A stretch of DNA of 10,378 bases from Planctomycetaceae bacterium UBA4732 (GTDB lineage: Bacteria; Planctomycetota; Planctomycetia; Gemmatales; Gemmataceae). The translations under genes and the position numbers were made by a program. Below the pieces are notes generated by a model. The model saw only the letters and a program-made list of their open reading frames with translations. It did not search any database and was not told the origin of the DNA. Below, in pieces: positions 1-7,364 of this stretch. Numbering within the stretch: the stretch's first letter is position 1; every line of letters begins with the position of its first letter. The stretch is taken from positions 17,616 to 27,993 of the forward strand of contig DHJA01000069.1 in NCBI GenBank assembly GCA_002404095.1, in the 5' to 3' direction.

Positions 1-748
1 GAAGGCCGAAGTCCTTCTTGCCGATGCCGTGGTACGGCTCCCAGTAGCTGATCCACAGCGGATCGAGGGCCGCCGGGTCGAACTCGGCCGAGGCGGCCTT
101 GTCCGGGCAGACCGAAGCGGGGTGCGAAGCGTTGATTGTGAAGGCGCCGTGCAGGCAGAACTTGCCGGCCTTCACGGCGGCGCTGACCGGCCCATTATGG
201 CAGTTCAGCGACAGATTCTCACAGCCGGCCACCGCATGATCTGGGGCGCAGACGTTCAACGTCTCAAGTCCTTCGCCCGAGATCGTGGCGCAGCCATTGG
301 CTTCCTCGGACGAGCCTTTGCCGCCGCCGCGAAGCACGCCGATGACGCGGGCCTCCATCGTCAGCTTGCACGCCTTGACGTCCTTGGAATCCCAGCTCAC
401 CTCCATCACCTGGTTCAGGTCGAAGCACAGTTGGGCGAAGGAATTCTTGAACGGATGACCGCCGGCCACCGCCACGCCTGTCATCGTGACGACCAGGACG
501 TCGGGCGTCGGTTGTTGGACGTCGATGTAACCGCCGCCGGTGTGGGTGAAGCCCACGCGCGTCGGCGTGATGTGGGCGTGGCGTTCGTCGAGCTGGATCG
601 ACACCGGCGGAGTCGCGGCCGGCGCCTGCTGCACGGTGATCGTCACGGGCGTACCGGGCGCCACATTGGTCGGCCCGTCCTTGGCCATCAGCGGCAGCGG
701 CAGCAGCACCGCGCCGAGCAATCCTGCGAAAACTTTACGCATTACCAT
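1..748 (-). CDS. Secreted cysteine-containing protein of unknown function (partial, 3' end outside window)
   Basis: I do not recognise the family. Reading leftward from 748, the frame stays open for 249 codons to the window edge, so the C-terminus is missing. The N-terminus (MVMRKVFAGLLGAVLLPLPLMA) has basic residues, a hydrophobic core and an Ala-x-Ala-like end, so it looks like a signal peptide cleaved near residue 22. The protein should be exported. The mature part has eight cysteines, six of them crowded into the last third seen (motifs such as NGCAT, NVCAPD, AGCENL, LNCHNG), which suggests disulfides or metal binding. In-frame ATGs lie at 763, 748 and 742. I prefer 748 because a GGAG lies 9 nt upstream; the ATG at 763 has its AAGGA directly against it. 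The gene lies 169 nt downstream of the porin on the same strand, but a hairpin separates them, so co-transcription is uncertain. Confidence is high that it codes and low for any role. Confidence 0.72.
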   Translation of the reverse strand, partial: MVMRKVFAGLLGAVLLPLPLMAKDGPTNVAPGTPVTITVQQAPAATPPVSIQLDERHAHITPTRVGFTHTGGGYIDVQQPTPDVLVVTMTGVAVAGGHPFKNSFAQLCFDLNQVMEVSWDSKDVKACKLTMEARVIGVLRGGGKGSSEEANGCATISGEGLETLNVCAPDHAVAGCENLSLNCHNGPVSAAVKAGKFCLHGAFTINASHPASVCPDKAASAEFDPAALDPLWISYWEPYHGIGKKDFGL

Positions 749-898
749 TACTGGGTACTCCATTCCTTGGCGAAACTTCAGATCCTTCCTGGCCGCATTC
801 CTTGCGGGAGAGTCGTCGGGACCGCGGCGACGGGTTCCCTCTTCGGGGACTGATTGAGAGAGCTACGAGCTTCTACTCAATGGCTTCATTGGCGAGGC

Positions 899-917
899 GG
901 GCGGGGAGACCCCGCCC
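899..917 (-). terminator. GC-rich hairpin abutting the porin stop codon
   Basis: GGGCGGGG (899-906) and CCCCGCCC (910-917) form a perfect 8-bp stem around a 3-nt loop, starting at the base after the porin TAG on the minus strand. No T-run follows, so it is not a textbook intrinsic terminator. It could pause or end transcription, protect the 3' end of the porin mRNA, or be a short dispersed palindromic repeat. Confidence 0.45.
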
Positions 918-2324
918 CTACCAGCGCAGAATCAAATCGCAGGCTACGCTGAGCTGATCGTGCTGCGGGTCGTGGTTGCTGTTGAACGGCCGCGAATCGC
1001 CGTTGTAGTCGTAGCGGATTTCCGGGCGAAGCCAGATGTCGTAACGCGGCTTGAACGTCACGCCGACGGTGGCTTCGTTGTACAAACCCTTGAACCCAGT
1101 GCGCAAGCCTTCTTCGTCGTCGAACATTTCAAACCGCGCGTTCGCGGTCAGGCGAGGCGAAAGCGTGTAGCTCAGGTAGTGGGCCGCCCCGTACCATATG
1201 GCGTTCTTTAAGCCGCTGGGGAGAACGCCTTGCACGTTCGTTTCGTAGCCGAAGTTCGCGTCCAATGTGTACTTCAGCACGGGGTTGAAATTGTGGGTGA
1301 AAACGAGATCGACCAAGTTGACGTTGTTCTGGCCCGGGGAGTTAAGCACTCCGTAGGGGTGCCGGTAGTCAAAACGGCCGGAGTCGATGACCACCGATAG
1401 TAAGGCGGTGTTGCGGCCGCCGCCCGGTTGGGTCCACGCCAAGGCGCCGACGTAAGTGGGCTGGGCGCCATAGAGTTGGGCGATATCTTCGCCCATCACT
1501 AGACGGTTTTCAACGGACCACTCATCGCTCAGCTTGAGGTTGGCCTGGAGGCCTGTGAAGGTGAACGGACCGCCGTAGTAGAAGATATAGGTGTGAGAGA
1601 ACAGGGGGTTGTAGACCTTGTCTTCCGTCTCGGCGAAGAACGGCACGGCGTTCTTGCCGATCTTCACGTCCAAACCGCGGCCGATCGTTGGGAAAAACCC
1701 CTCGACATAGGCGTGAAACAGGTCAACGGGGTAGTTGTACTCCGTAAAGTCTCCCACACCCACCTGATGGTCGAACAGGCCGCGGGAGGGAGTATACCGG
1801 GCGTCGGCGCCGGGCATAATCCAGGCCGTGTGAAAGCCAAACGTCGGATCAAGGGTGCCGGTGGTCACGACGGTGCGCTCGAACACCAACCAATTCTGAT
1901 TGACTTCAAAGGCGTTGGTCGGACTTTGAGCCACTATTGGCCACTGGCCGCGGCTGCGGCCCAAACTGCGGGCCGCGGTGTACGAGCCTTCCGTCCAACC
2001 GTAGATGTTCAGCCGGTTGCCGACTAGCTCGTTACCTTCCCAGGTGCCCTGCACGGATTTCATGAACAGGTATTCGGGCGCCGGCGCGGCGGCCGCGGCC
2101 GCGGTCGGCGCCGCGGGCGGCTTTGGCGGAGGCGTCGGCAACAACGGAGCCGTAATCGTCGTGGGCGCCGGAGGTTGTTGTTCGGCCGTCAGGGGCGGCG
2201 GATCTACCGCGAAGGCGTTTAGATCCAATGTTCGCAACGACGGCGGGGCCGGCGCGATGTCGGGAAGGTTGGCGCCCGGCTGGCCCAGCGCCAGGGCGGC
2301 GGTCAGAAATACTGGAGTCCACAT
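918..2324 (-). CDS. Outer-membrane beta-barrel porin, BBP2 (OmpL-like) type
   Basis: Probable outer-membrane channel for small solutes; the substrate is unknown. The 468-residue protein begins with a short hydrophobic signal peptide (about residues 1-14). A Pro/Ala-rich low-complexity stretch follows (about 25-85, ending in an alanine run), and then a barrel domain to the end. The barrel shows alternating polar/aromatic strands and segments typical, as I remember them, of the planctomycete BBP2 family: NIYGWTEGSYT, GFHTAWIMPGADARYTPSRG, YVEGFFPTIGRGLDVKIGK and ENRLVMGEDIAQLYG. It ends in LILRW; a terminal aromatic residue is usual for proteins inserted by the BAM machinery. The start at 2324 has GAGG 5 nt upstream. 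It is transcribed divergently from the amino-acid permease. Family assignment is from recall of motifs and was not searched. The nitrogen-related role is inferred only from its neighbours. Confidence 0.82.
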   Translation of the reverse strand: MWTPVFLTAALALGQPGANLPDIAPAPPSLRTLDLNAFAVDPPPLTAEQQPPAPTTITAPLLPTPPPKPPAAPTAAAAAAPAPEYLFMKSVQGTWEGNELVGNRLNIYGWTEGSYTAARSLGRSRGQWPIVAQSPTNAFEVNQNWLVFERTVVTTGTLDPTFGFHTAWIMPGADARYTPSRGLFDHQVGVGDFTEYNYPVDLFHAYVEGFFPTIGRGLDVKIGKNAVPFFAETEDKVYNPLFSHTYIFYYGGPFTFTGLQANLKLSDEWSVENRLVMGEDIAQLYGAQPTYVGALAWTQPGGGRNTALLSVVIDSGRFDYRHPYGVLNSPGQNNVNLVDLVFTHNFNPVLKYTLDANFGYETNVQGVLPSGLKNAIWYGAAHYLSYTLSPRLTANARFEMFDDEEGLRTGFKGLYNEATVGVTFKPRYDIWLRPEIRYDYNGDSRPFNSNHDPQHDQLSVACDLILRW

Positions 2325-2560
2325 GGCGGCCTCGTATTGGGCAAAGACTTCGGGGCGGACAGTTCCGTTACCGGGGCGTGATGCAAGGCCAGGCAGGAGA
2401 GAGAGGACGACTTACAAAGCCGCCATGCCGGGTCGCGGGAGAGCCTTCACACAACTCTCATTCGGCAAGACGGGAAGAGAGGGTACACAAGGAAAAGGCT
2501 ATATTGTCCATATTTCCATTGCGACCGCGCAAACTCTTCCTTGGAGATAACGCGGGCAAA

Positions 2561-2697
2561 CGGTAGGACCATCCAGATCAGGCGAGCCGTAACCCTAAAC
2601 GAATCCGTGCTGACAATCGCAGCATAATCCTGCCCGTTCTCCAAGCAGTAAGAGTTAGCACGTCTCCACCGTCCTACCGGGGAGCGTCGGCACGGAT
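2561..2697. repeat. Two interleaved inverted repeats (pseudoknot-like arrangement)
   Basis: CGGTAGGAC (2561-2569) is the exact reverse complement of GTCCTACCG (2671-2679). ATCCGTGC (2603-2610) is the exact reverse complement of GCACGGAT (2690-2697). The pairs cross rather than nest. A local TGCTG/CAGCA hairpin (2608-2624) overlaps the second left arm. It may be a structured leader or operator pair, or chance; I recognise no riboswitch class. Confidence 0.3.
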
Positions 2698-2755
2698 GTC
2701 CTAAAACTTGAAGAAATGATGACTTAGAGCAAGTAACCTGCCATTGTGAAGAAGC

Positions 2756-2794
2756 CGGCACGTCATTTGCCAAGAGGGAGAATCGTTCCATAAG
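2756..2794 (+). promoter_or_regulatory. Candidate permease promoter: sigma-54-like element overlapping a sigma-70-like pair
   Basis: CGGCAC-N5-TTGC (2756-2770) has the GG-N10-GC spacing of sigma-54 promoters (GG at 2757-2758, GC at 2769-2770), but the T before GG is replaced by C. Overlapping it, TTGCCA (2767-2772) and CATAAG (2789-2794), 16 nt apart, resemble a sigma-70 -35/-10 pair (5/6 and 4/6 matches). Either would start the permease mRNA well upstream, leaving a leader of roughly 150-170 nt. Because GGCA and TGCC are reverse complements, the reverse strand also has GG-N10-GC spacing, facing the porin. The site could equally be an operator. Sigma-54 control would suit nitrogen genes, but that is inference. 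Confidence 0.3.
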
Positions 2795-2893
2795 AGGCGT
2801 TTGACGGCCGCGCTCGGGAAGAGGCGAAGCGATAGCGCCGCGTCTATTCTCCCGCCGACGGTTTGCCATCGCGCTCCCAATCATCGTCGGACC

Positions 2894-2913
2894 ACGAACA
2901 CGCGGGTGTTCGT
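2894..2913 (+). promoter_or_regulatory. Leader hairpin upstream of the permease start
   Basis: ACGAACAC (2894-2901) and GTGTTCGT (2906-2913) form a perfect 8-bp stem with a GCGG loop. A pyrimidine-rich CTCTCCTCCTT stretch and a T7 run follow before the ribosome-binding site GAGG (2941-2944). The T-run lies about 13 nt past the stem, too far for a normal intrinsic terminator. The CTCC/CCTC segments could pair with the GAGG and mask it. A role in attenuation or translation control is speculative. Confidence 0.3.
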
Positions 2914-2950
2914 CTCTCCTCCTTGGTTTTTTTCTGAAACGAGGTGTCCC

Positions 2951-5377
2951 TTGGCTTCCGAAGCTCCGAAAATGAAGGCGACGCTTGGCCTCACCGGGCT
3001 GACCGTCAACGCCATGGCGCTCATCGCGCCAGGCGCGTTCCTCTGGCTGACCTACCAGATCCAATCCGCCTACGGCGCGCCGATGGCCGGCTCCGACATC
3101 TGGTTCGGCATTGTGGCCGCTTTGCTGCTCTGCATGGCCACCGCCATCTCCTACGCGGAGTTGGCCAAGCTCTACCCTGGCGCCGGGTCGTCGTACTTCT
3201 TCACCGAACAAGCCTTCCTCAGCAAGACTCACGCTTACAAGTTCGCCCGCATCGCCAAGTTCATCATCGGATGGGCCAGTCACCTTTACTACTGGATCTA
3301 TCCGGGCCTGATGGTCGGCGTGACGGCCCTCGTTGTCGGCTACATGGCCGGAGACCTCTTCCCGCAGTGGGGCTTCAATTCCGGCGTCGCCAGCCCACTG
3401 CTGATGATCATGTTTTGCTTCGTATTCGCCATCGGCGTCGGCTATATCGCCTACCGCGGCGCCAACGCCTCAACGGGTATCAACCTCGCGGTCAATGTTG
3501 TGCAGATCAGCGCCTTACTGATCTTCGCCGTCATCGCCGTGGGTTACCGTGCCAGCCACCCCGACGGCTCGAACGGCTGGACGCTCGACCCCGACGGCAC
3601 ACCGACCAAGTACGCCCTCGCCACCTTCGCGGCCGGCGCCGACGGAAACGTCGGGACGTTTAAGGCCGAGTCGGACGGAACGGTCAATCAGTACGTGACG
3701 GAAGTGGGCGACGACGGCAACTCGAAGAAGGACGACAAGGGCGCTTACATCTTCAAAAAGGACAACAAAGGCAACCTCATTCCGGCCCTGACTTACAAAG
3801 TCGAGGTAGATGAAAAAGGCTATCCGAAGGTGGACGCCGAGAAGAAAAACTACCTCTTCGCCAAGGAAAAGGATGGCAAACTCATCCCGGCTGACACCTA
3901 CAAGACGGAAGTAGACGAGAAGGGCAACGCCAAGAAGGACGACGCGGGCAACCCGATCTTTGTTAAGGACAAAGATGGAAAATACATCGTGGATGCCAAA
4001 GGGGCGAACCTTCCCTCCGACCAGCAAAATCCGGCTGACGGTCCGCAGTATTTCCCCGACGAGAAAGGCGTGTACGCCGTTGACGCCTCCAGCGCGGGCA
4101 AGCCGCTGGCCATCGCCATCCCCGACAAGCCCGCGGAGGGCCAGAGCAAGGCGGACTTCGACAAGCTTGTGACGACCTTGACCAAGGAAAAGGAGGAGTC
4201 TAACTACTTCCTCGCGGCCGACGACAAAGGACAACCGATTGCGTCGGACAAGGGCCATCCCTCCTCGCTACTCAAGCTGGATTACTCGCAAGCGGTCACG
4301 GACGATCCGTATCACCCGCTGCTGCCTAAAGCGCGGAACTTCTTCTCAGACGCGGGAGACGTGGTTAAGCCGCACGGCATCAGCTACATCTTCATTCAGG
4401 CGTGCATCGCCATCTTGATCCTGGTCGGTTTTGAGTCCGTGACCTCAATGGGCGAAGAGGCTAAGAACCCCAAGAAACATATTCCTTGGGCCATCATCCT
4501 CTCGCTCGCCATCCAGGGCGGCATTTGCTACCTAATCGAGTATTTCGCGGCGGGCTACTTTCTTAATCCTGGCTACACAATGACTACCGCCGCTAGCGCC
4601 ACGGCGCCAATCGGCGACATGATGAAGCTGACTGGCGCGTGGTTGTTCGGCAGCGCGGCAGGCGGCGAGTGGTTCATGCGGATCGAGGCGCTAACCGTGT
4701 TCTTGGCCCTCATCGGCACGACGTTGGCCTGCCTCAACACCGGCGCCCGCGTCACCTACGCCATGGGCCGCGACGACGAAGTGCCCTCGCACTTCGGCAT
4801 GTTGCATGGCAGCAACCTGACGCCGCACCGGGCCATCTTCACACTCATCGGCATATCGATCGTGGTCGGCATCGTGACGGTACTGTTCTACCTGTGCGGG
4901 CCTTCCGCCAACGCGGCCAACGACGCGACGATGGATACGCTGAAGGGCAACGTCTGGTATCCCAGTTTCTTGATGTTCAAGTCGAGCGTGGGCCAGTACA
5001 TTCCCAACAGCCTGATCGTCGTCACGCTGGTGAGCAATTTCGGTACATTCCTTCTGTACATGCTTACCTGCTATACGGCGATCGTCGCTTTCCGCGAACA
5101 CCAAATGTTCAATGGCTTCAAACACCTGGTAGTCCCGGTGTTCGGCCTTCTGGCCAACCTCGCCTGCATGTTGTTCTACCTGATCGGTCCCTGGATGGTG
5201 GCCGGCATGAGTAAGGTAGAACCTTATACCGCCTTGGGCTTCGTCGCCCTATGGGGTCTATACGGCTGGTTCTACTTCACGTCCTCCAGCAAGGCCAAAG
5301 GCAAGTCGATGTTGCTGACTTCCCCCTCGTCGCCCGCGGCTGGGGGCGGAAAGGAGGCGGCATACACCACGAACTAA
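2951..5377 (+). CDS. APC-superfamily amino-acid/polyamine permease with large periplasmic insertion
   Basis: Inner-membrane secondary transporter of the LeuT-fold APC superfamily, probably taking up an amino acid or polyamine; the substrate cannot be read from sequence. I start it at TTG 2951 because GAGG lies 6 nt upstream. The ATG at 2972 lacks a clear ribosome-binding site, and the frame further upstream looks non-coding. This gives 808 residues, well above the usual 450-550. About 12 membrane segments are visible. TM1 is near residues 12-34 (GLTVNAMALIAPGAF). TM6 starts near 478 and carries GFES (493-496), followed by the cytosolic EEAKNP motif (502-507), a family hallmark. Between TM5 and TM6, on the side expected to be periplasmic, lie about 270 hydrophilic, Lys/Asp/Gly-rich residues (203-475) with tandem repeats. 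The C-terminus is short, polar and cytosolic. The gene is divergent from the porin and separated from the kinase gene by a terminator-like double hairpin. Confidence 0.85.
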   Translation: MASEAPKMKATLGLTGLTVNAMALIAPGAFLWLTYQIQSAYGAPMAGSDIWFGIVAALLLCMATAISYAELAKLYPGAGSSYFFTEQAFLSKTHAYKFARIAKFIIGWASHLYYWIYPGLMVGVTALVVGYMAGDLFPQWGFNSGVASPLLMIMFCFVFAIGVGYIAYRGANASTGINLAVNVVQISALLIFAVIAVGYRASHPDGSNGWTLDPDGTPTKYALATFAAGADGNVGTFKAESDGTVNQYVTEVGDDGNSKKDDKGAYIFKKDNKGNLIPALTYKVEVDEKGYPKVDAEKKNYLFAKEKDGKLIPADTYKTEVDEKGNAKKDDAGNPIFVKDKDGKYIVDAKGANLPSDQQNPADGPQYFPDEKGVYAVDASSAGKPLAIAIPDKPAEGQSKADFDKLVTTLTKEKEESNYFLAADDKGQPIASDKGHPSSLLKLDYSQAVTDDPYHPLLPKARNFFSDAGDVVKPHGISYIFIQACIAILILVGFESVTSMGEEAKNPKKHIPWAIILSLAIQGGICYLIEYFAAGYFLNPGYTMTTAASATAPIGDMMKLTGAWLFGSAAGGEWFMRIEALTVFLALIGTTLACLNTGARVTYAMGRDDEVPSHFGMLHGSNLTPHRAIFTLIGISIVVGIVTVLFYLCGPSANAANDATMDTLKGNVWYPSFLMFKSSVGQYIPNSLIVVTLVSNFGTFLLYMLTCYTAIVAFREHQMFNGFKHLVVPVFGLLANLACMLFYLIGPWMVAGMSKVEPYTALGFVALWGLYGWFYFTSSSKAKGKSMLLTSPSSPAAGGGKEAAYTTN
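3692..4003 (+). repeat. Three tandem 34-35-residue protein repeats inside the permease TM5-TM6 loop
   Basis: Three consecutive units encode residues 248-281, 282-316 and 317-351 of the permease. They follow the pattern Y-x-x-E-V-x-(D/E)-x-G ... (I/L)-F-x-K-(D/E)-x-(K/D)-G-(N/K)-x-I. Units 2 and 3 both begin YK-x-EVDEKG. Weaker related pieces follow (PQYFPDEKGVYAVDA and SNYFLAADDKGQPIA). The DNA of the units has diverged, so this is a protein-level repeat and not a recent DNA duplication. The D-x-K-G turns suggest short beta-hairpins in a periplasmic appendage. Confidence 0.75.
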
Positions 5378-5406
5378 CCACCGTCGCCTGGCTTGCTCGC
5401 CCCTCA

Positions 5407-5461
5407 GTCCAGGCGGCCGCCCCAGCGGCCGTCTGGACGGTTTCCGTTGGCGAACGGTTTT
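5407..5461 (+). terminator. Tandem hairpin terminator after the permease gene
   Basis: The first hairpin pairs 5407-5420 with 5425-5438: 14 bp including one G-U pair, with a CCCA loop. The second pairs CCGTT (5444-5448) with AACGG (5453-5457) around GGCG and is followed directly by TTTT (5458-5461). This is a good candidate for intrinsic termination between the permease and the phosphatase/kinase gene, implying that the latter has its own promoter. Confidence 0.6.
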
Positions 5462-5488
5462 CCCCCCATAAGATAAGGCAAGACAACG

Positions 5489-7363
5489 GTGGTCACTCAA
5501 CTACATGCGGGTGCGGAAGCGACCATTCGTCAGCCGGGCGCGGCAAGCCGGCGACGGATGCGCCTGGGGGGAGGGATGGACGTCACTTACGGACAGCTCT
5601 CCTCACAAGGGCCGGTGCGCTCCAACAATGAAGACTATCTCGGCTGCCACTTGCCTGCGGACGCCCAGGATGCGCGAAACCGCGGCGCCTTGGCCGTCCT
5701 CGCCGACGGCATGGGCGGTCAGGAGGCCGGCGAGGTTGCCAGCCGTCTCGCCGTCGAAGCGGCTCTGCAAAAGTTCCGCGACGCCAGAGCCGGCGCCTCG
5801 CCCAATCAACTTATCGGCCAGATGTTCGCCGCCGCCAACCAGGCCGTCTACGACGAAGGCAATAAGCTCGGCGAACAGCGGCGCATGGGCACCACGCTTA
5901 CCATCGCCCTCTTTCGCAACAGCGAGGTGACGATTGGCCACGTCGGCGATTGCCGGACGTATTTGATCCAAAATGGGCAAATCCGTCGGCTGACCAGCGA
6001 CCATTCCTACGTCAGCGTCCAAGTAAAACTCGGCCTGATCTCCGAACAAGACGCGCTGCAAAGTCCCATGCGCTCCGTGCTGACGCGCAGCATTGGCAAA
6101 GACCCGGTGGTGCAGGTGGATTACACGACCGCCGTAGTCGGCCGTGGCGACTTCGTGATGCAATGCTGCGACGGCGTGTATTGCTACATTACGGAGAATG
6201 ATATTCTCGAAGCCGTCGCGCACGCGCCGCCCGCTGAGGCTTGCCAACATCTCGCGGACCTGGCGATCAAGCGCGGCACGGACGACAATGTGTCGGTCCA
6301 AATTGTCCAAGTGGAGCGCGTGGAGCAGCTGAGCTATTACCGCGGCGCCCCGGTCTATCAGGAGAGCCTGGACCCCACCATGAGCCATGAAGTGCAGATC
6401 GGCGAAGTCCTCGATGGCCGTTTCCGCGTCGTGGACGTAATCGCCCGCAGCGGCATGGCCTCGATCTACAAGGCCAACGACCTACAAACCGGCAAGCGCG
6501 TCGCCGTCAAGGTGCCCGGAATGCAGTTCGAGAGCGACCCTGGTTTCTTCACTCGCTTTCAGCGCGAGGAGGAGATCGGCCGGCTCCTTGACCACCCGTA
6601 CATCCTGCACATCGTCCCGATGGAGAAGAAGAGCCGGCCGTACATGGCGATGGAACTGCTGGAAGGCCAGACGCTGCGACAGCTAATGCGCAGCGTGCCG
6701 CGGATGCCAGTGGCCGACGCTTTGAAGATCACGAGCCGGCTGTGCGAAGCTCTTGATTACATGCACAAAAAGAACATTATTCATCGAGATTTGAAGCCGG
6801 AAAACGTGATGATCTGCGAGGACGGCACGCTGCGCATCATGGATTTCGGGATCGCCAAGGCGGCGGGGATGCGGCGGCTGACGTTTAGCGGTTTTTCGCC
6901 GGTGATGGGCACACCCGACTACATGGCGCCGGAACAGGTCAAGGGCAAGCGCGGCGACGAGCGCACCGACCTCTACAGCCTGGGCGCGATGCTCTACGAA
7001 ATGGTCACGGGCGTAGTTCCCTTTGAAGGGGCGAATCCGTACATCATTATGAATTCCCGCGTCACCGGCGATCCGGTCGCCCCGCGCAAGGTTCACGCGG
7101 AAATCCCCGCCGAAGTGGAAGAGATTACCCTGCACGCGATGGAACGCAACCCCGCCGAGCGCTATCCGTCGGCCGCCGCCATGAAAGCGGAGGTAGACGA
7201 TCCGGACAAGGTGGAATTGACCGGCCGATGCGACCGTCTGCAACCGCCTTCGCTATCGCGGACCAATTGGGCGACGGTGCGGCTGGTGGTGATCTCGGCG
7301 ATGGTTCCGGTGGTGATATTGGGCGGGGCGTTGCTGTATTTGCATTTTTGGCCGTTGAAGTGA
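5489..7363 (+). CDS. Bifunctional PP2C phosphatase / Ser-Thr protein kinase, membrane tail-anchored
   Basis: Signalling protein joining a PP2C-type phosphatase (about residues 31-275) to a Hanks-type kinase (about 309-565). A single membrane helix (about 597-619) lies just before the C-terminus, so both enzymes should face the cytosol. The phosphatase keeps its metal-binding motifs: NNED (Asp49), ADGMGG (Asp73), CDG (Asp228) and DDN (265-267). The kinase has Lys341 (VAVK), helix-C Glu360, HRDLKPEN (catalytic Asp434), DFG (Asp452) and APE, so it should be active. Its glycine-rich loop is altered (IARSGMASIY, 318-327). There is no extracellular sensor domain. The start is uncertain: GTG 5489 gives 624 residues, but the first 20-odd codons are poorly biased, and ATG 5558 or ATG 5576 (just before the PP2C core DVTYGQ) are real alternatives. 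Similar phosphatase-kinase fusions are known to me beside nitrate-assimilation genes in proteobacteria. Here the neighbours are amt and glutamine synthetase, so control of nitrogen uptake is a reasonable inference. Confidence 0.88.
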   Translation: MVTQLHAGAEATIRQPGAASRRRMRLGGGMDVTYGQLSSQGPVRSNNEDYLGCHLPADAQDARNRGALAVLADGMGGQEAGEVASRLAVEAALQKFRDARAGASPNQLIGQMFAAANQAVYDEGNKLGEQRRMGTTLTIALFRNSEVTIGHVGDCRTYLIQNGQIRRLTSDHSYVSVQVKLGLISEQDALQSPMRSVLTRSIGKDPVVQVDYTTAVVGRGDFVMQCCDGVYCYITENDILEAVAHAPPAEACQHLADLAIKRGTDDNVSVQIVQVERVEQLSYYRGAPVYQESLDPTMSHEVQIGEVLDGRFRVVDVIARSGMASIYKANDLQTGKRVAVKVPGMQFESDPGFFTRFQREEEIGRLLDHPYILHIVPMEKKSRPYMAMELLEGQTLRQLMRSVPRMPVADALKITSRLCEALDYMHKKNIIHRDLKPENVMICEDGTLRIMDFGIAKAAGMRRLTFSGFSPVMGTPDYMAPEQVKGKRGDERTDLYSLGAMLYEMVTGVVPFEGANPYIIMNSRVTGDPVAPRKVHAEIPAEVEEITLHAMERNPAERYPSAAAMKAEVDDPDKVELTGRCDRLQPPSLSRTNWATVRLVVISAMVPVVILGGALLYLHFWPLK

Positions 7364-7364
7364 T

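Larger units (their letters stand above)
2325..2950. other. Divergent intergenic/promoter region between porin and permease
   Basis: I see no convincing gene in these 626 bases. Open frames that cross the region have no family resemblance and run antisense to, or continue into, real genes. It should contain promoters for the porin (leftward) and the permease (rightward). It holds two interleaved inverted repeats (2561-2697), a GGCA-N7-TGCC dyad with promoter-like spacing (2757-2771), a sigma-70-like hexamer pair (2767-2794) and a perfect 8-bp hairpin before a T7 run (2894-2913). The AT-richer patch at 2501-2525 is a plausible place for the porin promoter, but I could not settle on clear hexamers. 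Confidence 0.6.

Noticed and set aside
29..853. Plus-strand open frame of 274 codons
   Set aside because: It is antisense to the minus-strand secreted-protein gene, which has a signal peptide and a ribosome-binding site. The plus-strand translation is Arg/His-rich without any domain.
2801..2950. 50-residue N-terminal extension of the permease
   Set aside because: The frame is open but the residues are Arg/Ser/Pro-rich, unlike a permease N-terminus, and it lacks a good ribosome-binding site. TTG 2951 has GAGG at proper spacing.
2560..2950. Known riboswitch (for example glutamine or amino-acid class) before the permease
   Set aside because: Inverted repeats are present, but I could not match any conserved riboswitch core.
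2447..3283. Minus-strand open frame of 278 codons across the intergenic region
   Set aside because: About half is antisense to the permease, and the rest shows no family resemblance. It also overlaps the likely promoter region.
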